A stretch of 64,000 nt of DNA from Chloroflexi bacterium AL-N1 (lineage in GTDB: Bacteria > Chloroflexota > Chloroflexia > Chloroflexales > Roseiflexaceae): positions 1-64,000 of the forward strand of contig WYDT01000028.1 of assembly GCA_013122435.1 (NCBI GenBank). The letters run 5' to 3'. How positions within the stretch are numbered: position 1 is the first letter of the stretch; each line of letters begins with the position of its first letter. Both the position numbers and the translations under genes were made by a program. The notes below the pieces were generated by a model that saw nothing but the letters and a program-made list of their open reading frames with translations, had not been told where the DNA came from and searched no databases. Positions 1 through 8,185 of this stretch are shown here, piece by piece.

Positions 1-5
1 ATATT

Positions 6-55
6 CATCACATCACATCACATCACATCACATCACATCACATCACATCACATCA
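6..55. repeat. Pentanucleotide microsatellite, (CATCA)x10
   Basis: Ten perfect copies of CATCA end at base 55. The last A of the array is the first base of the AAGGAG ribosome site (55-60) of the following gene, whose ATG is at 67. The array begins within 6 bases of the window edge, so its upstream context and any promoter cannot be seen. Arrays of this kind between promoter and ribosome site are known to change expression by slipped-strand copy-number change; that role is inferred here. Confidence 0.97.
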
Positions 56-66
56 AGGAGAAGTGT

Positions 67-594
67 ATGGAAACAGGAGTACATGTGCTGTTATCGTGGG
101 GCGTTGATATACTGGTGTTGCTAGGGCGTCTTGCGGTTGGACTGTTGTTAGTATTTGCTGGGTGGGTGAAAATAAGGTCGGGTAAGTCTCGCTTCTTTCA
201 CACCCTCCTTGCTTATGATATGTTTCCTCCCTTTGTTGCACGAAGTTTAGCACGGATTCTTCCGCCAGTAGAGGTGGGAATTGGTGGTCTGCTCATACTT
301 GGCATTTTCACTCAATTTGCAGCAATTGTCAGTTTATTACTCTTACTGCTTTTCACAGGCGCTGTTAGTATTGCACTTCTTAACCACAAAGATATCCCCT
401 GTGGCTGCTTTGACTCCCATAAAACGATTCAGCAACAACGCTGGATTATTTTTAGCCGAAACGTGGCTGCAATTCTCGCTTCCTATTTTATATTCATACA
501 GAATAGTCAGTTCTTAACTCTTGATGGAGTCTTTTTCATTACTTCATCCTACTGGTTCACAACGCTTACTATCATCTGTAATTTTGTATTATAA
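67..594 (+). CDS. MauE/DoxX-family redox-associated membrane protein
   Basis: This 175-residue membrane protein has four hydrophobic segments (about residues 12-33, 60-82, 85-105 and 130-175). It shows the MauE/DoxX layout: an early GRLAVGLLLVFAG helix, a conserved LPPVE before the second helix, and a CGC motif at residues 112-114 in the loop after the third helix. MauE-like proteins are thought to take part in disulfide or redox chemistry outside the membrane, often next to cysteine-rich partners. The start is set by AAGGAG six bases upstream, which touches the CATCA array. The next gene, 120 bases downstream on the same strand, encodes a precursor with a 12-cysteine C-terminus, so a role in its oxidative folding is plausible but inferred. 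The region is AT-richer than the rest of the window. Confidence 0.75.
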   Translation: METGVHVLLSWGVDILVLLGRLAVGLLLVFAGWVKIRSGKSRFFHTLLAYDMFPPFVARSLARILPPVEVGIGGLLILGIFTQFAAIVSLLLLLLFTGAVSIALLNHKDIPCGCFDSHKTIQQQRWIIFSRNVAAILASYFIFIQNSQFLTLDGVFFITSSYWFTTLTIICNFVL

Positions 595-714
595 ATACAA
601 ATATAGATATGTAACCATTTTATGAATGTGAAAGGCACAAGCCTCAACATTTATGAAGTAAAAGTTTCCAGGATTATTGTTTAAATAAGATATCGAAAGA
701 AAGGAACAAAGAAC

Positions 715-1551
715 ATGGCTCGACCTCGACGATCATTTCTTAAGCGCATGACGGCAGCAGGTTCAGCGTTCGCAGCGACATTGACAGGTATCTTTCCGGA
801 GATGTCTGCTGCTAAATCTACGGGTACTACAGACATTAATTGGAGACCTTTAACTGATGCAGAAGCAATACGTGTAACTAAGCAAGCGCTAAATTCGAAG
901 GATGGGCAACAACTAGCTGAGTATCTCCTTGCAAAAGGATTTACCCTGAATCAAACTGAGACAGATGGGATCACGGTTCAACAAAATGGGCAAAAAGGTC
1001 ATCTGATCCGAATTGCTTTCAGTAACACTGATGGACAAAAAGGGGTTCTATTTCAAGCAACAGGGAAATATGCTGATGGACAAGCAACAACAGCACTCGC
1101 CATTTATAGTAATAGGCCCGATAGCTCTCTTCAGGTTGATGTTTGGGAGGTTGTTAATGATGATATCATGTCCACCGAATCTTTGACCATCGAGCAAAAT
1201 ACTTTGCACTTTACTAATTTACGGAATGGCGAAACACGTGTTTTGACACTCCCACACTCCCAACCCACAAGTGCAGATTATTCACCAAAAAGCAGTGATA
1301 CTGACGAGATAGCACCTACAGCGGTTGGGGCTGGTGTTGCATGTAATACCTGTTTGCAAGTTTTTGATTTTCTATATGGCTTGGGTTGTACATTTTCAGG
1401 AGCTATAGTTTGTCTTGCTTGCGGTGGTACACCTATTGCAGTAGCTTGTGGTATCTTGTGTGCATTGTTTTGGTATCTTGTGTGTTATACCGGTACTGTA
1501 AACAATCGCTGTTTTTTCTGCCAGACAGCCGGCTCTTGCACTACATGTTAA
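715..1551 (+). CDS. Tat-exported precursor with halocin C8-like 12-cysteine C-terminal peptide
   Basis: The 278-residue protein starts with a twin-arginine signal (RRSFLKR at 5-11, then a hydrophobic stretch ending near SAA at 31-33). A cysteine-free middle region of about 175 residues follows, mixed alpha/beta in look. The last 70 residues (209-278) are hydrophobic, glycine-rich and hold all 12 cysteines, opening with a CxxC and closing with CxxC-x5-CxxC. The architecture, Tat signal plus long propeptide plus about 75-residue cysteine-rich C-terminus, is that of halocin C8 precursors, in which the C-terminus is the bacteriocin and the N-terminal part gives immunity. Two more cysteines are present than in halocin C8 itself. 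AAGGA nine bases before ATG supports the start. A MauE-like redox protein lies upstream. The cleavage site is not evident; a cysteine-rich exported protein of another function remains possible. Confidence 0.72.
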   Translation: MARPRRSFLKRMTAAGSAFAATLTGIFPEMSAAKSTGTTDINWRPLTDAEAIRVTKQALNSKDGQQLAEYLLAKGFTLNQTETDGITVQQNGQKGHLIRIAFSNTDGQKGVLFQATGKYADGQATTALAIYSNRPDSSLQVDVWEVVNDDIMSTESLTIEQNTLHFTNLRNGETRVLTLPHSQPTSADYSPKSSDTDEIAPTAVGAGVACNTCLQVFDFLYGLGCTFSGAIVCLACGGTPIAVACGILCALFWYLVCYTGTVNNRCFFCQTAGSCTTC

Positions 1552-1641
1552 GTTGTGAGGCACAGAATGCTTTGAAATCAGATCATACGATCTACAAATA
1601 GTGAATATCATTATATTTCAACTCTGTGTGAAAACAATACG

Positions 1642-1680
1642 AGTCAGGTTTGTCAAGCAACACTGTTGACAAGCCTGATT
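1642..1680 (+). terminator. Putative terminator hairpin after the halocin-like gene
   Basis: Bases 1642-1656 pair with 1666-1680 over 15 positions, two of them G-U, around a 9-base loop. The U-tract that follows is weak, so the hairpin could also be an attenuator between the precursor gene and the small membrane gene that starts at 1701. Confidence 0.5.
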
Positions 1681-1700
1681 GTATGAAAGAGACATATCAT

Positions 1701-2033
1701 ATGGTAAGTTTTAGTTTTTTCATCGGCTCATTTCTAGGACTTTTGCTGGTTGTGCTAGGGACATTCTATGCGCTACACCTTCGTGAACATCACCCTGAGA
1801 ACTATCGTGGTATTTGGCGCTACCTGGGAAGTGTCGGTACGCGCCGAAAAAACGCCATGTTTCTGGTTGGAATAAGTGCCGGAACCGTGATGGGAGCCAT
1901 TCTTGTTGCTACCCTCCAACCAGACGTAACACAATCCAACGTTTTACTGATAAACTCACTTACAGGTTTAGTTATGCTGTTCAGCATCCTTGTGGCGATC
2001 ACGATCCACCAGCAGAAAAATAAGGGCGAATAA
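1701..2033 (+). CDS. Small three-helix membrane protein (HPE-YRG family)
   Basis: I do not recognise a named family. The 110-residue product has hydrophobic segments near residues 4-23, 52-71 and 80-102, with HPENYRG after the first helix. A paralogue of almost the same length, with HPEKYRG at the equivalent place, lies at 28837-29169. I chose the ATG at 1701 because it gives the same length as the paralogue, begins with the first helix and follows a purine-rich GAAAGAGA. An upstream TTG at 1650 and ATG at 1683 fall in or at the edge of the hairpin stem. Its position after the bacteriocin-like precursor makes an immunity role possible, but the second copy has no bacteriocin gene beside it. 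Confidence 0.6.
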   Translation: MVSFSFFIGSFLGLLLVVLGTFYALHLREHHPENYRGIWRYLGSVGTRRKNAMFLVGISAGTVMGAILVATLQPDVTQSNVLLINSLTGLVMLFSILVAITIHQQKNKGE

Positions 2034-2082
2034 ATGAAACAGCTTGACATGTAACCGACCCTACAAACCTGTCTCATTATCT

Positions 2083-2958
2083 CTATGGCTTTCCTTGCAC
2101 GACCTCCGCACGTTGCTGCAATAGCAGGTAGGCATCTTCAAGGGAAGTATTGGTTTGTACACCCGTGTGGTCTGGTGGGAGGTCGCCAACCACACGGAGT
2201 AACGCCTGACCGTCATCGTAGGAGATATAGCTTACGCAGTAGTGGGTGGTGTACCACTCAACCTCATGGGCAGGCACCCACAGCTCATGGACGCTACCCA
2301 GCGCCCAGGCACACAGGGCTTCGGGTGTATCGTCGGCGATCACGTGGCCCTGCCTCAACACAACAACCTGCTCGGCCAGTGCCGCAATCTCGTCAGGTAG
2401 ATGCGTGCTCAACAGGGTGCTGGTCTGGTGTTTCCGCCGATGCAGCACCTGCATGACATGGCGGTGCTCATCAATATCGAGACCCGCAAATGGCTCGTCG
2501 AGCAGCAGCAACCGGGGATGGCCCAGCAGTGCCTGAGCGATCCCCAGGCGACGAACTTGCCCACCCGAAAGTCTATCGATACGTTGACGGGCCAGTTTCA
2601 TTAAGCCAAGCGTATCGAGGATCTCAGGAACATGTCGTTCAGCACGACCACCCTTGAGCCGTGCTACATAGCGCAACAAGGAGCGTGGCGTCATATGACC
2701 CGGTAGATCAAGCTGCTGTGGCACGTATCCCAACGAATACCGAATGGCGCGCAGCTGACTGGTATAAGGCTGGCCATTGTAGACGAGGTTGCCAGAGTCA
2801 GCAGGGAGCAATGTCGCAATGATCCGCAACAGTGTCGATTTGCCAGAACCATTGGGCCCAAGTAGCGCACAAAGGCCCGGCATACACTCAAACGAGATAT
2901 CGCTGAGCGCGAGTTGATCGGTGTACTGCTTCGAGACATGGTGTACCACGAGGTTCAT
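2083..2958 (-). CDS. ABC transporter ATP-binding protein
   Basis: The 291-residue cytoplasmic ATPase has Walker A GPNGSGKST (34-42), the ABC signature LSGGQ (130-134) and Walker B LLLLDEP (150-156), followed by the H-loop in STHLPDE. Its type is that of ABC-2 export or immunity transporters (CcmA-like). It is the last gene of a leftward operon, and its ATG overlaps the stop of the preceding membrane gene (ATGA). The substrate is unknown. The 3' end faces the small membrane gene at 1701-2033, so the two transcription units converge. Confidence 0.93.
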   Translation of the reverse strand: MNLVVHHVSKQYTDQLALSDISFECMPGLCALLGPNGSGKSTLLRIIATLLPADSGNLVYNGQPYTSQLRAIRYSLGYVPQQLDLPGHMTPRSLLRYVARLKGGRAERHVPEILDTLGLMKLARQRIDRLSGGQVRRLGIAQALLGHPRLLLLDEPFAGLDIDEHRHVMQVLHRRKHQTSTLLSTHLPDEIAALAEQVVVLRQGHVIADDTPEALCAWALGSVHELWVPAHEVEWYTTHYCVSYISYDDGQALLRVVGDLPPDHTGVQTNTSLEDAYLLLQQRAEVVQGKP

Positions 2959-3806
2959 AGTTGCGCTGCTCCTCGCATATAGTGCCCACTCCGATGTATC
3001 ATGGTGAGACCAACTATCAGCGCAACCAGGGCGATTACGATTATGGTGTTGGAGTTGCTTACATAGATGATGATTGTTTCGGCAGAGGCTTGCCGCAGCT
3101 GATCGGCGCGTTCAGTCAGCCAGGGGCCGCTCAGCAGCACCAGTCCGCCCCACAGTCCAAGTGGCACCACCATGCCAGGTATGCTCCCCCAACGCACTGA
3201 GGTGTAGAGGGCCACCCCGGCGAGTGCACACATTGGCCCCAGCCAGATAATCATCAGACGCCACAACACGATGCCTGGTATCTCGGCCCAGACAAAGGCC
3301 AGGGGAAACAGGTCCATGAGTGTATTGATCCCCACCACTAATCCAAGTCGTGCGTAGAGCAACTCCAGTGGATGCGTTGGGTTGGCCCGTTCAAGGTCTC
3401 CCAATGTCTGCGATGAGGACTGGAAGGCGAGTGCTACACCAACAGCGGTCAGCACCGGCGCACACAGCACAAACAAAAGCGCCAGCCATGGCCCTCCATT
3501 GAAGACTCCTACCAATAACCCGATAGCCGTGATGATCATACTCGCCCACCAGAAGCCACCCTCGAAGATCGTTGTCTGAGCCCAGGCCAGTGCGATCCAC
3601 TCACGCACTCCTCTGTGTGGCGCGATAGGAGCTTCTCTCCGGGCAGCCACATGTGGTTGCAACTGAGCTAACAGATGTTCGGTCGCACCCTTAGGAACAT
3701 GCGGTGCTGTATCGCTGGCAAGCCAGGTCATCAGCGGCTCCAGATTACCAAGTTCCTGCTGTGCTGTGGGGGATAGCTCCTGTCTGATGTCGTGATTATT
3801 CGTCAT
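2955..3806 (-). CDS. Six-helix membrane protein following the ECF sigma factor
   Basis: I do not recognise a named family. The product has a soluble N-terminus of about 85 residues and then six hydrophobic segments. The place directly after an ECF sigma gene and the cytoplasmic-looking N-terminus suggest a membrane anti-sigma factor, but no zinc-binding HxxxCxxC motif is present; it could equally be the membrane subunit for the ATPase at 2083. I chose the ATG at 3806 (MTNNHD) because the restored reading of the sigma gene stops at 3796 and the two would overlap by 11 bases, as in coupled genes. A longer reading from 3845 would take in sigma-gene sequence from another frame. Confidence 0.65.
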   Translation of the reverse strand: MTNNHDIRQELSPTAQQELGNLEPLMTWLASDTAPHVPKGATEHLLAQLQPHVAARREAPIAPHRGVREWIALAWAQTTIFEGGFWWASMIITAIGLLVGVFNGGPWLALLFVLCAPVLTAVGVALAFQSSSQTLGDLERANPTHPLELLYARLGLVVGINTLMDLFPLAFVWAEIPGIVLWRLMIIWLGPMCALAGVALYTSVRWGSIPGMVVPLGLWGGLVLLSGPWLTERADQLRQASAETIIIYVSNSNTIIVIALVALIVGLTMIHRSGHYMRGAAQL

Positions 3807-4498
3807 GCTGGCCTCGCAATACGGATGTGTTGGTACGTTCTTCAAAGTAGCGTTTCATCTGGCGTAACGCATGAAACATACGGCTTTTGACGGTGCCAAG
3901 CGGTACGCCAGTAATCTCCTCGATCTTCACTCAACCTCAGATCGTGATAGAAACGCAGTATGAGCACTTCACGTTGTTCAGGTGTCAGATGTTGGAGTGC
4001 CTCGGTGACATCACTCTGCACAGCGCCCTGCCGTATGTGTTTGTCCGAGCCAGGCTCGATGTGGGGTTGCATGGCTGCCAGATCAATGATGCCCTGCTGT
4101 TCACGTTGTGCGTAGGCTGAACGGTAATGGTCATAGACCAGGTTTCGCACGATGGTAAAAGCCCAGCCACGAAACCGTTGGGGTGGCGCCCCGTGATAAA
4201 TCACCATGCGCGTAAAGGCATCCTGCACCAGATCCTCGGCCAGTAAGCGGTCGCCCGTCTGGCGGTAGGCAAAGGCCAGCAGCGAGGCATGGTAGCGAGA
4301 AACGAGGGGCACCAACGCTGTCGTATCACCAGCCAGCACCTGTGCATACAACTGCTCATCGGTGTCCGCTGTGGTGGTCGGGGTGCCTCCTGAGTCGTTT
4401 GCACATGACAGAGTTTCGAGTGTCGTACTGGTGCGCCATTTCTTCACAATAGACTCTACTCCTGACAACTCATGGAATGTGCCGTCGGTAGGTTCCAA
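3796..4498 (-). pseudogene. ECF-type RNA polymerase sigma factor, frameshifted in region 4
   Basis: Sigma region 2 is clear (LLAEDLVQDAFTR, then FRGWAFTIVRNLVYDHYR), followed by the start of region 4 (LTPEQREVLILRFYHDLRLSE). Near 3925-3928 the frame changes: the original frame runs to a stop at 3842, while the neighbouring frame gives the expected helix-turn-helix (EEITGVPLGTVKSRMFHALR) and ends at 3796. One surplus base explains it. As written, the product would lack the -35 recognition helix. The first codon is uncertain: TTG at 4498, or GTG at 4447 with AGGAG 11 bases upstream. It sits inside an ABC operon that it may have controlled. Confidence 0.8.
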
Positions 4499-5129
4499 TG
4501 ATACCGTTCACGACCATTAGTATTACGCCGAGGGTACTTACCGCAATGCGATTCTGTGTCGGATGAATGTCCGCCAATGGCCACCGTTCATTGAACAGAA
4601 AGAGCAGTTGGGTGTATTCGCCTCGGGTTTGAATGTCAAAGAACCACCAGGCCAGCGCCACTCCTGCCGCAACCCAATAATTGCCGGACAGACTGCCCGT
4701 GAGGAGAGTCGCACCGATCAGGCAAATCGTCGGCGATATGGTCGGGAACCATACACCAAACAGGTCGTATGGGCCATAACTCACCCAGAGGACGAAACTG
4801 CCTACCAGTATCAGGCTCAGTGTGATGGCCAATGTGTTGATCGTTCGTACAAGTGGTAACAACCAGCGCGGTTCGGCATAGCTGGCCCGCAGCTCGACCA
4901 TGCGCGATTCCACCTCCAGCGTCATCACATGCGCGATACCAAGCGCTACACACAGCGGCAGAATGAGCAAGAGATCATTGGTCATGTCGGTGGCTGTGAG
5001 CGGCGGAGCACCAGCCTGTTGCGACCACCCGACGAATGCAGCATAGCCAAGCAGCATCAATATCGCACAGACCATTGAACTGCTAATGGTCATTCTGGCT
5101 TCGTAGTAGGCCATGGATCCAGGGTGCAT
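4470..5129 (-). CDS. Multi-pass membrane protein of the ABC operon
   Basis: The roughly 219-residue product has about six hydrophobic segments and little else; I recognise no named family. ATG at 5129 has a strong GGAGG six bases upstream. It overlaps the sigma gene downstream and the permease gene upstream, so it is part of the same leftward operon. It may be a second permease subunit, by analogy with ABC-2 systems that carry a small integral membrane partner. The function is unproven. Confidence 0.65.
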   Translation of the reverse strand: MHPGSMAYYEARMTISSSMVCAILMLLGYAAFVGWSQQAGAPPLTATDMTNDLLLILPLCVALGIAHVMTLEVESRMVELRASYAEPRWLLPLVRTINTLAITLSLILVGSFVLWVSYGPYDLFGVWFPTISPTICLIGATLLTGSLSGNYWVAAGVALAWWFFDIQTRGEYTQLLFLFNERWPLADIHPTQNRIAVSTLGVILMVVNGIIGTYRRHIP

Positions 5130-5194
5130 TAGCGACCTCCTGTACCCACTCACGCAATGGTGCGTCCTCTAGAAACCCAACATCATCCTGCTCT

Positions 5195-7234
5195 TCAGCA
5201 AAGGCATTCAGCACGCACCACTCCGGCATCGCCATGTTGCCCATGCACTTCAGTCAGGAAGCGATCCATACGTCCGCTGAAATGATCGGCACCCATTTGT
5301 TCACCAGGTGGACGATATGTTTGTGGCTCACCATTCGTCTGATAGTGCTTCCACAGAAAGTTATCAACCCCGCTAAAATCTGACCAACCATGTGAGTCTC
5401 CACCAGCCACCTGCCACAAATCCTCTAACAGTACATGTTCAAGCAATCCGTGTTCAGGGCGTTGTATTGCACCAGTGAGACCTGGTCGATCATACATCAC
5501 AATGAGTTCCTGCGCCGAGGGTGGGCTGCCCATGGGAATACCGACATTATTGTCCAAAACCGTTATGGTGATACCTTGTACATCGACGTTGGGAAAGAAG
5601 CGTAGATAGTAATCAAGTGTATTTTGGACTCTGGGCGTACTAGCTCGTGCCATCTCGATATTGTTTCGAGCTGCAAGCAACCGCACATCACCTTCCTGCT
5701 CAATAGCTAACTGCGGTGAGCCGACCAGATAGACCCACGTGGTATTATCACCAGCAAAGATATTATCGCTTACTTCGTGCAGGTTCGAGGCAATGGGAAA
5801 GGGTGCTGGATGCTTGATTGTGATCTCGAATTGAGACGGCTCAGGTAATTCATTGAAGTTAGGTACAGCACGCAGATGGAGGGCTGGCGAGATACGACCC
5901 GGCAATGGATACCAGCCCGCCGCCGTGGCAAGCCGCACACCCTGTGGGTGTGTGAAGTAGATCGCCTCAGGAAAGCCTTCCCAGCTAATCCACGTACTTA
6001 AAAGCTGTCCAGTATAGTTGAGGGAGATGGGCAGCGTTGCATCGGCTGCCAGCGGCTCAGATAATGTGATATGCACTATATCACCTGAGCGCTCAAACGG
6101 GACACTGGCACTGGTGATGTGGAAGTCGCGGTTGAGTGTGAGATCGAGTTGTGTCAGGGGTTGGTCGCTGGCATTACGAACCTCCAGATCAACCGCAAAT
6201 GATGGTCGGGCTGGATCACGCAGATCGGCAGCAATGGCGTATGAGTCGATGCGTTCGGGTGACATCGCTGGCTCTGTGGCATAATCGCGTGGGGGTGTGT
6301 CAAGTGGGCGGGTGGCCTCCAGCCATTCCCGGACGTGTGTGTGGTAGTTGTATGCGCTGGTTATAGCGAGCACAAGGCCACTACTGATGACAATCAAAGG
6401 TAACACAGTAGCCTGTCGTGTTCGTCGTCTGGTGCGTTGCCACATCAGGCCAAGGAACAGGAGCGTCAGACCAATGTAGAAGAGATTGAACCACAGGGGG
6501 CGATTCCCCTCGAAGAGGCGTCCCCATAGCTCATGGTAGCGACTACTCTGGGCGCGTGCAAACATGATTAGTTCTGTTTCTGCGATCCGTAGCCCGGTGC
6601 GGTTCGGAAACAATGGCCCAAAGTTGCATCCAACCCATCCAAAGAACAGTAGCAAATAGACCCAGCGCCCACGGAGCCCTAGCCAATCCATGAGCCACCA
6701 CACACCAGCAGTAACAAACGCCAGCGTGATTAGTGCCTCAAGGACAAAGAGCAGCGCGCCCACACCAAATGAGCTAAGTGGCCCTTGCGAAAATGCAATA
6801 CCGAGGGGGATAATCAATAGCGTCGCGAGTGCACTCAACACAGCCAGCCAGCGCCCAAGCTGTAGCTCAAAGCCTGCGGGAAGGACACGTGCAAAGGCGG
6901 CAAAGCGCGTGCGTGTGTCACGGGAAGCACTGATGCCGCTGACAAACAGAGCTATCACCGAGAGCAAACCAATAGCGAACCGACCAAGGTCGCCCTCCAA
7001 TACCGTCCGTGCGGTTCCCAGGGCACTACGTTGCAGGTAGTCCTCGGCCATCACCACAGAGATCCCCGTCCACACAATCAACAACAGCAGAAAGCTCCAG
7101 TGCCAGCAGATCAGCCGAAGCTCCATCCGCCACGCCACTAGCAAGCGTTCCATCAGGTTGTTCTGTTGCATGTCTGTTTGTGACGTGTTGGCATCGCGAT
7201 AAGTGGGCATTGATGGGGCAGGTACATTACGCAT
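5195..7234 (-). CDS. ABC-2-type permease fused to a degenerate M1-peptidase-like domain; 3' frameshift
   Basis: The N-terminal half has about seven membrane helices of ABC-2 type. The C-terminal half resembles the beta-rich and catalytic-like part of M1 aminopeptidases seen in bacterial permease/M1 fusions. The zinc motif is not intact: the place where HExxH is expected reads EHVLLEDLW, so catalysis is unlikely. ATG at 7234 (MRNVPAP) overlaps the ATPase stop by 8 bases; a longer in-frame reading upstream is the ATPase gene in another frame. Near 5230-5250 the frame probably slips: the neighbouring frame continues with a plausible tail (MPEWCVLNAFAEEQ) to a stop at 5083, next to the following gene. 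Confidence 0.7.
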   Translation of the reverse strand: MRNVPAPSMPTYRDANTSQTDMQQNNLMERLLVAWRMELRLICWHWSFLLLLIVWTGISVVMAEDYLQRSALGTARTVLEGDLGRFAIGLLSVIALFVSGISASRDTRTRFAAFARVLPAGFELQLGRWLAVLSALATLLIIPLGIAFSQGPLSSFGVGALLFVLEALITLAFVTAGVWWLMDWLGLRGRWVYLLLFFGWVGCNFGPLFPNRTGLRIAETELIMFARAQSSRYHELWGRLFEGNRPLWFNLFYIGLTLLFLGLMWQRTRRRTRQATVLPLIVISSGLVLAITSAYNYHTHVREWLEATRPLDTPPRDYATEPAMSPERIDSYAIAADLRDPARPSFAVDLEVRNASDQPLTQLDLTLNRDFHITSASVPFERSGDIVHITLSEPLAADATLPISLNYTGQLLSTWISWEGFPEAIYFTHPQGVRLATAAGWYPLPGRISPALHLRAVPNFNELPEPSQFEITIKHPAPFPIASNLHEVSDNIFAGDNTTWVYLVGSPQLAIEQEGDVRLLAARNNIEMARASTPRVQNTLDYYLRFFPNVDVQGITITVLDNNVGIPMGSPPSAQELIVMYDRPGLTGAIQRPEHGLLEHVLLEDLWQVAGGDSHGWSDFSGVDNFLWKHYQTNGEPQTYRPPGEQMGADHFSGRMDRFLTEVHGQHGDAGVVRAECLC

Positions 7235-8114
7235 GGACCACCTCCGCTGGTCGAACGCCGTGCATAACCGCCATATACCCATCTTCCAGTCCAGGCTCAA
7301 CCGACGTTGCTCCGGCAAGCGGCAGGTCATCGGCAAGCACCCGCAGCAGCATCTTGGCCCCAGACGAACGACTCGACACGATCCGCAGATCGGCATGCAA
7401 CTGTTCCCACTGCTCGGGTGTTGTTTCCACCTGCCACACTCGACCACGTGCTTGTTCAACCAGATCGGTGAGCGTGCCGGTAAACACAAGTCGACCTTGG
7501 TTGAGCACGGCCAGTGCTGTACAACTCGCTTCGATATCTGCAACAATATGGGTCGAGAGCAGCACGGTACGTTGTGTGGCAAGGCGTACCAGCAGATTAC
7601 GCAACCGTAACCGTTCCTCGGGATCGAGCCCTGCGGTTGGCTCATCGACAATCAGCAGTGGCGGGTTGCCCAACAACGCCTGGGCAATACCAAGCCGTTG
7701 GCACATGCCTCCCGAAAACCCACCAACACGCCGCCGTGCCACATCGATCAGGTTGACCTGCTCGAGCACCTGCCTAATCTGTTGATGGCGCTCAGCACGC
7801 GCAATCTGCTTCATGGTGGCAATATAACTCAGCGTCTCGTAGGCCGTGAGACGTTTGTAGAAGCCAAAATCCTGCGGTAGATAGCCAAGTTGTGCGCGTA
7901 TGCGGGCGGGATGGCGCAGTACATCGATATTGTCGATAAACATCTGGCCAGCACTGGGCCGCAAAATGGTTGCCAACAGCCGCATCAGCGTGGTTTTCCC
8001 AGAGCCATTGGGTCCAAGCAATCCAAACATGCCGCCCTCGATCTGCAGTGACACGTGGTCGAGGACGCAGAAGTTGCCATAATATTTGGTTAGATTTGTA
8101 AGAGAAACAGGCAT
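7227..8114 (-). CDS. ABC transporter ATP-binding protein
   Basis: The 295-residue ATPase has Walker A GPNGSGKTT (34-42), the signature FSGGMCQRLG, Walker B LLIVDEP and a switch STHIV. It is the first gene of the leftward operon that runs to 2083 and overlaps the permease start (7227-7234), so it is probably the ATPase partner of that permease. The second ATPase at 2083 would then serve the membrane proteins nearer the sigma factor. No clear promoter was identified upstream of 8114. Confidence 0.93.
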   Translation of the reverse strand: MPVSLTNLTKYYGNFCVLDHVSLQIEGGMFGLLGPNGSGKTTLMRLLATILRPSAGQMFIDNIDVLRHPARIRAQLGYLPQDFGFYKRLTAYETLSYIATMKQIARAERHQQIRQVLEQVNLIDVARRRVGGFSGGMCQRLGIAQALLGNPPLLIVDEPTAGLDPEERLRLRNLLVRLATQRTVLLSTHIVADIEASCTALAVLNQGRLVFTGTLTDLVEQARGRVWQVETTPEQWEQLHADLRIVSSRSSGAKMLLRVLADDLPLAGATSVEPGLEDGYMAVMHGVRPAEVVHA

Positions 8115-8185
8115 ACCCTACTCCCACCATAGGTTCAATCAAATGATTCAACACCTACGACGAGAGCGACGGGGAAAAGGTTCAA

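Noticed and set aside
53..253. Minus-strand frame overlapping the CATCA repeat
   Set aside because: It lies opposite the MauE-like gene and has no ribosome site.
3842..4498. Programmed frameshift in the sigma factor
   Set aside because: No slippery heptamer or downstream structure is evident at 3920-3930, and similar breaks occur in unrelated genes of the window.
5195..7234. Active M1 aminopeptidase
   Set aside because: The HExxH zinc motif is not present; the aligned stretch reads EHVLLEDLW.
7235..7651. N-terminal extension of the permease
   Set aside because: These in-frame codons are the ATPase gene read in another frame and give a cysteine- and arginine-rich sequence of no known kind.
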